A DNA stretch of 64,000 bases from Antrihabitans stalactiti. Lineage in GTDB: Bacteria > Actinomycetota > Actinomycetes > Mycobacteriales > Mycobacteriaceae. The notes under the pieces were generated by a model that worked only from the letters and a program-made list of their open reading frames with translations, was not told the DNA's origin and ran no database searches. How positions within the stretch are numbered: position 1 is the stretch's first letter; every line of letters begins with the position of its first letter. Of this stretch, positions 1-7,563 are shown in pieces. The position numbers and the translations under genes were made by a program. The stretch is from positions 422,394 through 486,393 of the forward strand of contig NZ_VCQU01000005.1 of assembly GCF_012932915.1 (NCBI RefSeq). The letters run 5' to 3'.

Positions 1-156
1 CGTCGAGCCAGCTGACGTTCCAATAGTCAGGTCTGCTGTGGTCACGTCCAGTCCGGCTGCGAAGAGACCCGTGATGACGCCGATGAGCCAGGCGTTGCCG
101 GTCGATCCGCCGCCGCCGAGGACCAAGGCTCGAGTTGAAGAAGATGTTGTGTTCAT
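1..156 (-). CDS. Patatin-like phospholipase, N-terminal fragment (runs off window)
   Basis: The reverse strand encodes 52 codons from an ATG at 156, running off the left edge. The start has a GAAAGG-type ribosome site a few bases upstream. The peptide begins with a glycine-rich stretch (GGGGSTGNAW, residues 14-23), which fits the oxyanion-hole loop of patatin-like acyl hydrolases. It reaches GTSAG (residues 47-51), the GxSxG nucleophile elbow. Both motifs and their spacing fit the family, which cleaves acyl chains from lipids. The catalytic Asp region lies outside the window, so activity cannot be judged. The 157-345 gap before the next gene shows no gene. Confidence 0.75.
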   Translation of the reverse strand, partial: MNTTSSSTRALVLGGGGSTGNAWLIGVITGLFAAGLDVTTADLTIGTSAGST

Positions 157-345
157 GGGAGTCGCCTTTCGCGAATAGCGTTGCCAGGCGCTCCCAATGG
201 CGACTACCTCAGCCGCGCGATCGTGGACTGCAGGGGAGCGCCCACTGTGGATACTGCGTACATGGGTCTCACCTCCTGTCGATGGTGCACGATCGGCACG
301 AACGCTAGCAGCGACCGTGTGAGCGGGCAATCGAATTACCGCTGA

Positions 346-1239
346 CTACGCGCCCAGTTCGTCGGCGGCGATGGCGAAGATGTCGTCGCCGGCACCGATC
401 GCTACGAAGTGGCCAGCGCCGTCGACTGGATGCCACACAGCTCCGGGCATCCGATCCGCCACGGCTTTGTTGATCGGATCGGGCACCAGTAGGTCGTCCA
501 AGCCTTGCCACAGATGGACTTTCCGTTCGATGGTCGTCACATCGAATGCCCACCGCCGGTACAGCGGGATGGCGTCGCGAACCAAGCCGTCGGATCCTTG
601 CGCGAAGCATTCGACGGTCGCCTCGTAGAAGTCGGATTCGACATCCGGCCGACGCGCGATCTCCTGGTCATAGCTGTTGACGGCTTTGTCCAACTGGCTG
701 AAATAGGTCTTGCGATAGTGTTTTGCGGTGAGGCCGAGTGACTTGTACATGAGGCGGAAGCCGGGAGTGAAGCGGAGTGCCAGGGTTCCGCCCATTGCAT
801 CGATCTTCGAAAGGTACTGCGCTGCAGAGTTATCCCCGAACGTTCCGTAGCTTGCGCCGGCAATACTACTGACGTGACGCAATCGGCGGGGGTCGATGTA
901 TGCCGCTGCTGCCAACGCCCACGGGCCGCCTTCCGACCATCCCGTCACACCGAATTCGCGGTATCCCAACGCATCGGCGACGATCGTGAGGTCGTCGGCC
1001 CAGCCGGCGAATGTGCGTTCCTTCTGGGGACTCGATCGACCAATTCCTGGTCGGTCGACGCCGACGAACCGCAACTTGTATTTCGCAGCGAAGCGTGCGA
1101 AAAGCCGTGCCTCGAGACGACTGCTCGGTCCGCCGTGATTGTGCAGAACGAGCGGTCCGTCAGGATTGCCGACCTCGGTGTACCCGAGGTCACGACCGTC
1201 TGGAGTCAGTACCGTGGGGGTCTCTCCCATAGCGATCAC
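346..1239 (-). CDS. Alpha/beta-fold hydrolase
   Basis: This 297-residue protein has the alpha/beta-hydrolase pattern. An HNHGGP oxyanion-type loop lies near residue 33, DRPGIGRS near residue 62, and the nucleophile elbow GWSEGG near residue 100. A late GAGHF near residue 277 carries the probable catalytic His, and a Leu-Leu-Val-Pro-Asp stretch before it probably supplies the acid. The substrate cannot be read from sequence. A second in-frame ATG three codons in (MGETPT) is an equally plausible start. The gene begins 8 nt after the rpiA stop on the same strand, so the two are probably co-transcribed. Confidence 0.85.
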   Translation of the reverse strand: MIAMGETPTVLTPDGRDLGYTEVGNPDGPLVLHNHGGPSSRLEARLFARFAAKYKLRFVGVDRPGIGRSSPQKERTFAGWADDLTIVADALGYREFGVTGWSEGGPWALAAAAYIDPRRLRHVSSIAGASYGTFGDNSAAQYLSKIDAMGGTLALRFTPGFRLMYKSLGLTAKHYRKTYFSQLDKAVNSYDQEIARRPDVESDFYEATVECFAQGSDGLVRDAIPLYRRWAFDVTTIERKVHLWQGLDDLLVPDPINKAVADRMPGAVWHPVDGAGHFVAIGAGDDIFAIAADELGA

Positions 1240-1246
1240 CGCGAGC

Positions 1247-1891
1247 TCACCACACCTTCGGCGGTTCGGTCCCTTCGATCACAATGTCAGCAGGGCGACG
1301 GGCGAACAAGCCGACTGTCACGATGCCAGGGATTTGATTGAGCGATTGCTCCAAGGCGAGGGGGTCGGTGATCTGCAAGCCGTGCACGTCGAGGATCGCA
1401 TTGCCGTTGTCGGTGACCACGCCTTCGCGTAGTCGAGGGTCGCCGCCGATTTTCGTAATCGCCCGTGCAACAAGGCTTTGCGCCATGGGGATCACTTCGA
1501 TCGGCAACGGGAACTTGCCGAGCACGGGGACGCGCTTGCTGGGATCGATGATGCAGACGAACTTTTCGCTCGCCTCCGCGAGGATCTTTTCGCGAGTCAG
1601 CGCGGCACCGCCGCCTTTGATGAGGAATTTGTTCGGGTCGCATTCGTCTGCGCCGTCGATGTAGATCGAGAGCGGGCCGGTCTCGTTGAGGTCGAGGACG
1701 TCGATTCCGTACGACTGCAGATGCTCTGTGCTCTTCACCGAACTCGACACGGTGCCCGCGATACGGTCTTTGATCCTGGCCAGGGCGTCGATGAAGTACG
1801 CGACGGTCGAGCCGGTTCCGACGCCGACGATCATCCCGTCCTCGACGTATTCGATCGCCTTCTCCGCGGCGAGGCGCTTTCCTTCAGTCAT
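1247..1891 (-). CDS. rpiA: Ribose-5-phosphate isomerase A
   Basis: The 214-residue product should interconvert ribose 5-phosphate and ribulose 5-phosphate in the non-oxidative pentose phosphate pathway. Family landmarks are present in order: [12 protein letters not shown] (phosphate-binding loop, about residue 23), the DGADE active-site segment (about residue 80), and [11 protein letters not shown] (about residue 92). Length matches RpiA rather than RpiB. Nothing essential appears to be missing. It sits just upstream of the alpha/beta hydrolase on the same strand, and upstream of it lies the winged-helix gene. Confidence 0.95.
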   Translation of the reverse strand: MTEGKRLAAEKAIEYVEDGMIVGVGTGSTVAYFIDALARIKDRIAGTVSSSVKSTEHLQSYGIDVLDLNETGPLSIYIDGADECDPNKFLIKGGGAALTREKILAEASEKFVCIIDPSKRVPVLGKFPLPIEVIPMAQSLVARAITKIGGDPRLREGVVTDNGNAILDVHGLQITDPLALEQSLNQIPGIVTVGLFARRPADIVIEGTEPPKVW

Positions 1892-1931
1892 CTGGCGATC
1901 CTCTCAGGTGCGGCGGGCCGACGTTACCAAG

Positions 1932-3023
1932 TCATGCGATCTCGACCTTGGCGGCCTCGGCGTCTGCGGCAATGAAGCCGAGCAGGCGCAGGCCCTCCTC
2001 GTCGACCTCGTCGCGCTCGCTCGAGGTGAACGGGCGCAGCGGGTCCACCCGGACGATCGCCGCGCCGTCTTCGCGTCGAAGCCGCCAATTCGCGTGGTAG
2101 CAACCGTCGATGAGCACGGTCCCCATCGACGCCCCGTTGCCGGGTGGCAGTGGTATGCGCCGCCGGTCCGGGTTGACGCGGGTCCGATCGGCATGAGACA
2201 GGAAGACGTTGTCGTACTCCGGTAGAAACCGAACGGGCGCAGGCGTTTGGGGGTCCGGCAGCGGTCCGTCGGGGATGTCGAACAGCTCTGCGCCGTCCTC
2301 GCTTCGGAACACGCGCAAGCCTGGTCGCAGCCGCTCGAGCACTTCCCGCAACCGCGTCAGCCCGGACCAGGTCTGTGCATCGAGCACGGATGCGGGTCCG
2401 TATGCGGCGAGGTAGCGCAGCACGATCGAATCGACGGGTCTCGCCTCGGGCGGGCGGCCCAACCACGACTCCATCGTCGTCATCGCCGCCGGACCGTTCG
2501 TTCCCCAGATCCCACGGGGCGTGATCTGAACGGTCGGTACGAGGTAGCTGACGGCGTACGCGAGCGCGTCCGCATCTGCCGTTGGCCATCGCCGCGTCAA
2601 CACATCACGGATCTCGACTCGCGTACCTGGCTGCGCAGCAATGAGTTCCGCGCCGGCCTGTGCCACCGTGTCGACATCGATGCCGTCGAGTTGCCGCTTG
2701 AAGTGGCCCTGCAACTCGCGTCGAGCCAGTCCGTCCAGGAGTGGTCGGACGGCGAGGCAATCTGCGGCGGTCATCAGATGAACGGTGCAGCGCATCATCA
2801 ATGCCCGGGCGACACGCCGTTCGTCCGTCAGGCGACTCAGTTCTTCGGGGTCGAAATCGATTATCCGAGTCCATAATCCGACGTACGCGGCGAGCGGTGC
2901 CTGGGCTTGCATGCCGACGAGGTGATCGATGACGTCGAACGCCGACGCTGTTGTGGGGCGCAATAGGTGCTGGCGCTCGAGCAGCGCGCGACCGAGCGCG
3001 CGCTGCGCGACGACCTCCGTCAT
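1932..3023 (-). CDS. Winged-helix DNA-binding protein (HTH_42/AlkZ-related family)
   Basis: This 363-residue protein resembles the winged-helix family that includes AlkZ/YcaQ-type DNA glycosylases. It has the N-terminal signature RALLERQHLLRP followed by a helix rich in GMQAQAP (about residues 52-58). The late block FLPEYDNVFLSHADR (about residue 268) is typical of the family. Members in actinobacteria are mostly uncharacterised; crosslink repair is shown only for the enterobacterial and Streptomyces AlkZ branch. I therefore leave the function open. The start is ATG at 3023, and the gene is divergent from the WYL remnant that begins a few bases away. Confidence 0.8.
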   Translation of the reverse strand: MTEVVAQRALGRALLERQHLLRPTTASAFDVIDHLVGMQAQAPLAAYVGLWTRIIDFDPEELSRLTDERRVARALMMRCTVHLMTAADCLAVRPLLDGLARRELQGHFKRQLDGIDVDTVAQAGAELIAAQPGTRVEIRDVLTRRWPTADADALAYAVSYLVPTVQITPRGIWGTNGPAAMTTMESWLGRPPEARPVDSIVLRYLAAYGPASVLDAQTWSGLTRLREVLERLRPGLRVFRSEDGAELFDIPDGPLPDPQTPAPVRFLPEYDNVFLSHADRTRVNPDRRRIPLPPGNGASMGTVLIDGCYHANWRLRREDGAAIVRVDPLRPFTSSERDEVDEEGLRLLGFIAADAEAAKVEIA

Positions 3024-3030
3024 GCCCTGA

Positions 3031-3309
3031 GCTTACGAAAGAAGGTCCGTACGTCGGCGAGCCGCACCGACAGGTGAGTTGGGGGCGGCGTTGGTACTCG
3101 TCGGGTGGGACACCGAGCGGGCCGCGACAGGTCCGATGCCGCCTCAGCCGAGATCCGCGCAGAAGCTAGAGGTCGGATCCGACACACCGCACATGCTGAC
3201 GCTGTACATCGGTCTGCTGGACGTCGACTTCGACATCATCGACGCCCCCGGCTTCGCCGTCCATCTACGCACGATGGCCGGCCGATTCGAGCTCGTAGCG
3301 CGGACCTGA
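3031..3309 (+). pseudogene. Frameshifted C-terminal remnant of a YafY/WYL-domain regulator
   Basis: Pieces of a WYL domain are spread over two frames. One frame reads EPHRQVSWGRRWY up to about 3097. Restoring a single base there gives WYLVGWDTER, the hallmark motif, continuing from 3098 in the other frame. A second shift near 3130 gives RQVRCRLSRDP, matching the basic strand that follows in WYL proteins. The tail, DVDFDIIDAPGF...LRTMAGRF, matches the family C-terminus and ends at a TGA at 3307-3309. The N-terminal DNA-binding helix-turn-helix is absent because the neighbouring gene starts at 3023. This is a decayed gene, not an expressed one. Confidence 0.7.
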
Positions 3310-3310
3310 A

Positions 3311-3354
3311 CTGTGCGCGAGTTTTACCCCGCTAGGGGTGAGACGCGCGCACAG
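3311..3354. repeat. 44-bp palindromic repeat, family 1, copy A
   Basis: Two 20-nt arms flank the 4-nt loop GCTA. The right arm reads, in reverse complement, CTGTGCGCGCGTCTCACCCC. The left arm is a diverged version (CTGTGCGCGAGTTTTACCCC). It begins 2 nt after the WYL-remnant stop and ends 6 nt before the stop of the convergent secreted-protein gene. This fits a bidirectional hairpin at 3' ends. Confidence 0.85.
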
Positions 3355-3360
3355 GCACAG

Positions 3361-3717
3361 CTAGCTACCGAGTGCGGAAAGCAGGCTCTGGAGCGGGTTG
3401 AGCGGCACAAGCGGCTGCAACGGCTGGTAGGGCTGGTATGGCTGGTATGGCTGGTACGGAGGTTGCCACGGTTGCTGCGGTTGGTTGAACGGATTGAACG
3501 GGTTCCACGGCTGCCACGGACGATAAGGATCGAACGGGTTCCACGGCTGCCACGGCTCGTTGTTGGGGTAGTACGGGCGATCTACATTGGCGACCCCGGG
3601 GGTGTCAGCCAATGCGGGACCGGCGAATGTCGCTATGGGAATCGCGACGATTGCTCCCGTGATAGCAACCTTGGCGACGAGCTGCCCAGCGGCCTTGAGA
3701 CCTAGCTTCGTATTCAT
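3361..3717 (-). CDS. Secreted Pro/Trp/Tyr/Gln-rich repeat protein (paralogue 1)
   Basis: The 118-residue product starts at ATG 3717, with GGAAGG about 8 nt upstream. An in-frame ATG 11 codons earlier is less likely, because the paralogue starts at the equivalent position. A Sec signal peptide (basic MNTKLGLK, hydrophobic core, AGPALA cleavage site near residue 38) precedes a low-complexity mature part. That part has two PWQPWNPF-type units, then PYQ units repeated four times, then a Leu-rich C-terminus. The first 45 residues closely match the next gene. No enzymatic domain is visible, so function is unknown. A cell-envelope or surface role is an inference. Confidence 0.75.
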   Translation of the reverse strand: MNTKLGLKAAGQLVAKVAITGAIVAIPIATFAGPALADTPGVANVDRPYYPNNEPWQPWNPFDPYRPWQPWNPFNPFNQPQQPWQPPYQPYQPYQPYQPLQPLVPLNPLQSLLSALGS

Positions 3718-3800
3718 ATTCGTCCTTCCGGTGTCCGACTTGTCCAGCATCGCACCGAGTTACGCCGACCGCTAGAGAATCTGGGTCTCAAGATCGCAAA

Positions 3801-3844
3801 CTGTGCGCGAGTTTCGCCCTGGCAGGGGTGAAACTCGCGCACAG
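3801..3844. repeat. 44-bp palindromic repeat, family 1, copy B
   Basis: The 20-4-20 palindrome has loop GGCA. The arms CTGTGCGCGAGTTTCGCCCT and, in reverse complement, CTGTGCGCGAGTTTCACCCC are almost perfectly complementary. It lies 17 nt downstream of the stop of paralogue 2 and upstream of paralogue 1, both on the minus strand. Confidence 0.85.
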
Positions 3845-3861
3845 TCGGGGTTTTTCGGCGC

Positions 3862-4191
3862 TTAGGCGCTGCCGAAGCCCAAGGGACTGAGTCCGAGGCT
3901 GGACAGGAGGCCCGGAAGGCTGAAGCCCTGAGGCTGCTGTACCGGCGGCTGCCATTGCGGTTGCTGCCACTGCGGCTGTTGCCATTGCGGTTGTTGCCAC
4001 TGCGGCTGCTGCCAATTGTTGTCGTGGTGGTCGCGATCATGATGATCCCGATCCACGTTCGTGACACCAGGTGTGGTGTCGGCCAGCGCAGGTCCGGCGA
4101 GTACCGCCATGGGGATCGCGACCATTGCTCCCGTGATGGCAACCTTGGCGGCGAGCCGGCCTGCCCCCTTGACGCCCAACTTCGCGTTCAT
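3862..4191 (-). CDS. Secreted His- and Gln/Trp-repeat protein (paralogue 2)
   Basis: The 109-residue product starts at ATG 4191, with GGAAGG upstream at the same spacing as its paralogue. The signal peptide and the first mature residues (ALADTTPGVTNVDR) match paralogue 1. After that the two diverge. Here a charged DRDHHDRDHHDNN block, with four His, is followed by five tandem WQQPQ-like pentapeptides and a Leu/Gly-rich tail. The His/Asp block could bind metal, but this is speculation. The pair looks like a tandem duplication in which the repeat regions evolved separately. Confidence 0.75.
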   Translation of the reverse strand: MNAKLGVKGAGRLAAKVAITGAMVAIPMAVLAGPALADTTPGVTNVDRDHHDRDHHDNNWQQPQWQQPQWQQPQWQQPQWQPPVQQPQGFSLPGLLSSLGLSPLGFGSA

Positions 4192-4586
4192 CTTGGTCCT
4201 TCCGTTTCTCCAAGCACGGCACCGTGTGGCACCGATTTCTATCGAACGCGTTGTCGCTGGCCCGGGGCTGGCAGGAACCTGGCAATGGGCTCGAGATGGC
4301 AGTGTCGGTCGGGAAGTTCGCCGGATGGATCGGAAGTCGGCGGCCAATCGCGCTGTGCACATTTGCCAGCCTTATCGAAACCACTCCGTCCCAACCGAAT
4401 TGGGGTGCAGGTGGCCCGAGTGGTTCGGGTACTCGAACGTCGCTGCGGCGGAACCGAAATCGGCTCATCCTCATTCCGGTTCGGCTAGATCGCATACGGT
4501 GACTGGTGGGATGTCGAGAACCGCCCGCGCGCTCCGACCCAATGGTGAGCGCGCCCAATCAGGGTGCCGATCGAGGGAGTGACCAG
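4192..4586. other. Intergenic region with divergent promoters
   Basis: This 395-base stretch lies between the minus-strand secreted-protein gene and the plus-strand DGPF gene. Open frames crossing it have no family resemblance or convincing ribosome site, and I see no gene in it. Apart from the candidate ECF42 promoter near its right end, I see no repeat, RNA gene or strong terminator. Confidence 0.6.
4512..4538 (+). promoter_or_regulatory. Candidate ECF42-type promoter (TGTCGA-N17-CGAC)
   Basis: TGTCGA at 4512-4517 and CGAC at 4535-4538 are separated by 17 nt, 48 nt upstream of the DGPF start codon. From memory, ECF42 sigma factors recognise TGTCGA in the -35 region and CGA/TC in the -10 region, and they control their adjacent DGPF gene. 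The match in motif, spacing and context suggests autoregulation, but it is a single occurrence. Confidence 0.5.
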
Positions 4587-4949
4587 ATGAAATACATGAT
4601 CATGATGTTCGGCGATGCCGCCACGATGATGGAGCAGAAGTCGCCCGAGTGGATCAGAGACATGGTCGCATTCATGCGGACGCTCAACGAGGATCTCGCC
4701 GCGTCGGGCGAACTTGCCGGTGCCGAGGGGCTCGTCGATTCGACGCAGGCAAAGACAGTGCGCATCTCCGACGGCATCGCCGTCGCCACCGACGGACCGT
4801 TTGCCGAGGCGAAAGAGTCGCTCATCGGATTCTGGCTCGTCGACGTGGAAAACGAAGCTCGTGCGCTCGAAATCGGCAAGCGGATCGTCGATTTCACCAA
4901 GGAGCCTTTGGAAGTCCGCCAGATCGGCGAAGAGCCACCGGTCATTTGA
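4587..4949 (+). CDS. YCII-related DGPF-domain protein
   Basis: The 120-residue protein starts at ATG 4587 (MKYMIMMFG), preceded by GGGAG. It is a single YCII-like ferredoxin-fold domain and carries the name-giving motif DGPFAEAKE near residue 73. Such proteins are the standard genomic partner of ECF42 sigma factors, and their biochemical role is unresolved. The stop codon overlaps the likely TTG start of the sigma gene (TTGA), so the two should be translationally coupled. Confidence 0.9.
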   Translation: MKYMIMMFGDAATMMEQKSPEWIRDMVAFMRTLNEDLAASGELAGAEGLVDSTQAKTVRISDGIAVATDGPFAEAKESLIGFWLVDVENEARALEIGKRIVDFTKEPLEVRQIGEEPPVI

Positions 4950-6169
4950 GCCCGGACAGATCGATCGACGACCTGCTGCGCGAACTCGCGCCGCAGGTCC
5001 TCGGCACGCTCATCCGCAGGCATGGACAATTCGACGCATGTGAAGACGCCGTCCAAGAAGCACTGTTGGCGGCGTCGCAGCAATGGGTCGACGACGGCAT
5101 CCCGGACAGCCCGAAATCGTGGTTGATTGCGGTAGCCAATCGCCGTCTCGTCGACGAATGGCGCAGTGAAAGCGCGAGACGGCGGCGAGAAGAGACAGCC
5201 GGAAACCTGGAACTGGCAACGCAATCGCAGCCGCAGCAGGAGGACGACACGCTCATGCTGCTGTTCCTGTGTAGCCATCCCGCGCTGTCGGTGCCGTCGC
5301 AGTTGGCCTTGACGCTGCGCGCGGTCGGTGGCCTGACGACCGGTGAGATCGCGAAGGCGTTCCTGGTTCCGGAAGCGACGATGGCGCAACGGATCAGCCG
5401 GGCGAAGAAGACGATCAAAACGGCAGGTGCGCAGTTCGCCATGCCGCCGGACGCTGAGCGAGCGGAGCGGTTGCGGGTCGTCCTGCATGTGTTGTACCTG
5501 GTGTTCAACGAGGGCTACACGACCAGCTCGGGCGAGGTTGCGCACCGAACCGACCTCACGTCCGAGGCCATCCGACTGGTCCGGATTGCCGCGGCTGCGA
5601 TGCCCGACGAAGGCGAAGTCGCGGGTTTGCTTGCGCTGATGCTGCTCACCGACGCCCGTCGTGCGGCGCGCAGTGATTCCGATGGATTTCTCGTTCCGCT
5701 CGACGAACAAGATCGCGGGCTGTGGAATTCGGATCAGATCGATGAGGGGGTTGCAATCATCACGGCGACGCTGGGCAAAGGGCCGGTCGGTCCGTATCAG
5801 ATGCAGGCCGCGATTGCCGCCGTGCACGACGAAGCCCGGACCGCGAAAGACACGGACTGGGCGCAGATTCTCGCGTTGTACGACGTGATCGACAGCCGAT
5901 GGCCTAGTCCGGTGGTCACGCTGAACCGTGCGGTCGCGGTGGCGATGGTCAATGGTCCGCGTGCGGGTCTCGCGGTGCTCGGCACGCTCGACGACGACGA
6001 CCGAATGGCACACAACCACCGGCTCGAAGCCGTGCGCGCGCACCTGCTCGAGCTCGCAGGCGAACCCGTGCCCGCGCGCGAGTCGTATTTACGCGCAGCA
6101 CGAATGACGGCGAGCATTCCCGAGCAGCGCTACCTGTCCCTACGCGCGGCCAAGCTGCGCCCGCGTTAG
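4946..6169 (+). CDS. RNA polymerase sigma factor, ECF42 group
   Basis: I place the start at TTG 4946, overlapping the DGPF stop, which gives 407 residues. The N-terminal third holds sigma-70 region 2 (HGQFDACEDAVQEALL, about residues 26-41) and region 4 (LTTGEIAKAFLVPEATMAQR, about residue 130). A roughly 230-residue helical C-terminal extension of TPR type follows, with LNRAVAVAMV near residue 326. That extension is the hallmark of ECF42 and replaces a separate anti-sigma factor in the current model. The inducing signal is unknown. The gene end overlaps the convergent serine-hydrolase gene by 4 nt. Confidence 0.9.
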   Translation: MSPDRSIDDLLRELAPQVLGTLIRRHGQFDACEDAVQEALLAASQQWVDDGIPDSPKSWLIAVANRRLVDEWRSESARRRREETAGNLELATQSQPQQEDDTLMLLFLCSHPALSVPSQLALTLRAVGGLTTGEIAKAFLVPEATMAQRISRAKKTIKTAGAQFAMPPDAERAERLRVVLHVLYLVFNEGYTTSSGEVAHRTDLTSEAIRLVRIAAAAMPDEGEVAGLLALMLLTDARRAARSDSDGFLVPLDEQDRGLWNSDQIDEGVAIITATLGKGPVGPYQMQAAIAAVHDEARTAKDTDWAQILALYDVIDSRWPSPVVTLNRAVAVAMVNGPRAGLAVLGTLDDDDRMAHNHRLEAVRAHLLELAGEPVPARESYLRAARMTASIPEQRYLSLRAAKLRPR

Positions 6170-7431
6170 GCCGATCGCTGTGGCCTGAACGGTACGACCG
6201 TACCGGGCGACCTAGCCGCCCGAGCAGCGCGAACCGCATAGGGCGCCAACCGGAATCCGATCGTCTGATCGGATGCCAGGTACCTGAGATCGGGTAGCCG
6301 GTTGTGGACGAAGCCGATTGCGAGACGGCTGTTTCGATCAGCCCAACCCATCGACCCGGCGAGTCCGACGTGGCCGAACCCGCGCTGCGCACCAGGTACC
6401 GGGATCGAGTGGTAGCCGAGCCGCCACGCAAACGGGAGATACAAGGTCCGGTCCAATTGCCGGGTCTGTACGTGCGCGAGTTGCCGGACGCGTTCGGCGG
6501 ACAGGAAGCGTCCGTTGGGGGACTGGCCGTCGCAGGCGATCGCGCTGTAGATCGCGCCGAGCGCGCTCGCGGTCACCATGGCGTTTGCAGCAGGCATCTC
6601 CGTGTCGAGGATCCGCGGAGAGTCGACGTCGAGCAGGCTCTCGAAGCCGGGGACGAAGACGGTCCGCATGAACGCGCCGAGCGGTCCGGGGATGGTGACC
6701 GTACGCGGCGCGAATCTGCGACCGGCCCGGCTGTTCATAGCTCCCATCGATCCCGCGAAGCTGGATGCGACGGTCGGTGCGCCAGCCGGCGGGGTACCGA
6801 GGTAGATGCCCTCGACTCCGAGCGGGTGTGCGATCTCGGTGCGGAAGAGTTCTGCCATCCCTTTGTCGGTGACGGACCGAGCCAGGCCGGACATCAGCCA
6901 GCCGTAGGTGAGGGAGTGGTAGGCGGGCCGACCCAGCAACACACTCGGTTTCGCCGCCGCGAGCCGTTGCTCCATGAGGCGATGGTCGAGCAGTTCGTCG
7001 GCATTGGCTGCGAGCGAACTGAGTTCCGACAGTCCGGCGCTGTGGCTCATCAATTGGCGGACCGTGATTCGCGATTTACCGTTCGCACCGAATTCGCGCC
7101 AGTACTCAGCGACGGGGGCGTCGTAGTCGATGAGTCCACGATCTGCCAGGCGGTGGATGACCGTCGACGCGATGCCCTTGGACGCGGAGTACGGCATCGC
7201 GGCAGTATTGCTGTCCCACAATGTTTTTCCGGCTCGGTCCGAGGTTCCCGCCCAGATGTCGACGACCTGCTCGCCGTCGAGATAGACCGCTAATGCGCCG
7301 CCGCCGCGACCGCGGGCAAAGTGGCGAGCAAACGCCGTCGCGACGGATCCGAACTTGGGATCAGCATGTCCGCCGACTCCTGGGGGGAGTGCGAACTCCT
7401 TGCCTCGATCAGCCATAGCCCTATTGCGCAT
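6166..7431 (-). CDS. Serine hydrolase, beta-lactamase/esterase (class C-like) family
   Basis: The 421-residue protein has the class C beta-lactamase/carboxylesterase pattern. The catalytic SxxK is SASK at residues 82-85. The Tyr-containing second motif lies in YHSLTYGW (about residue 200), and the HxG motif in FGHVGLAG (about residue 364) replaces KTG. In mycobacteria such proteins are mostly lipid esterases (Lip family), not antibiotic-degrading enzymes. There is no clear signal peptide, so a cytoplasmic or non-classical location is likely. ATG 7431 is used; an ATG five codons in is possible. Confidence 0.85.
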   Translation of the reverse strand: MRNRAMADRGKEFALPPGVGGHADPKFGSVATAFARHFARGRGGGALAVYLDGEQVVDIWAGTSDRAGKTLWDSNTAAMPYSASKGIASTVIHRLADRGLIDYDAPVAEYWREFGANGKSRITVRQLMSHSAGLSELSSLAANADELLDHRLMEQRLAAAKPSVLLGRPAYHSLTYGWLMSGLARSVTDKGMAELFRTEIAHPLGVEGIYLGTPPAGAPTVASSFAGSMGAMNSRAGRRFAPRTVTIPGPLGAFMRTVFVPGFESLLDVDSPRILDTEMPAANAMVTASALGAIYSAIACDGQSPNGRFLSAERVRQLAHVQTRQLDRTLYLPFAWRLGYHSIPVPGAQRGFGHVGLAGSMGWADRNSRLAIGFVHNRLPDLRYLASDQTIGFRLAPYAVRAARAARSPGTVVPFRPQRSA

Positions 7432-7563
7432 GCGCTATCACCTCGTTGTGATATCTGTAGTCGTCGTTGACTACGGTTGTGGCCAGTCTGGCACAGGGCA
7501 CGGTCGGCGGCCAGGCCACGCGCGGTGGTCACAGGCTTTGCCGAGGTAGCGCACACTGATGCA

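Noticed and set aside
871..1432. Long plus-strand open frames opposite the hydrolase and rpiA genes
   Set aside because: They mirror real minus-strand genes in high-GC DNA, show no family motifs and lack ribosome sites.
3717..3750. Longer start for secreted paralogue 1
   Set aside because: The paralogue begins at the equivalent Met with the same ribosome site, and an extension would bury the signal peptide.
4192..4586. Small genes in the gap before the DGPF gene
   Set aside because: Open frames there lack ribosome sites and family resemblance, and they overlap promoter-like sequence.
4559..6043. A 494-codon minus-strand frame opposite the DGPF and sigma genes
   Set aside because: It is the antisense shadow of two well-supported genes; its translation is Arg/His/Asp-rich with no domain pattern.
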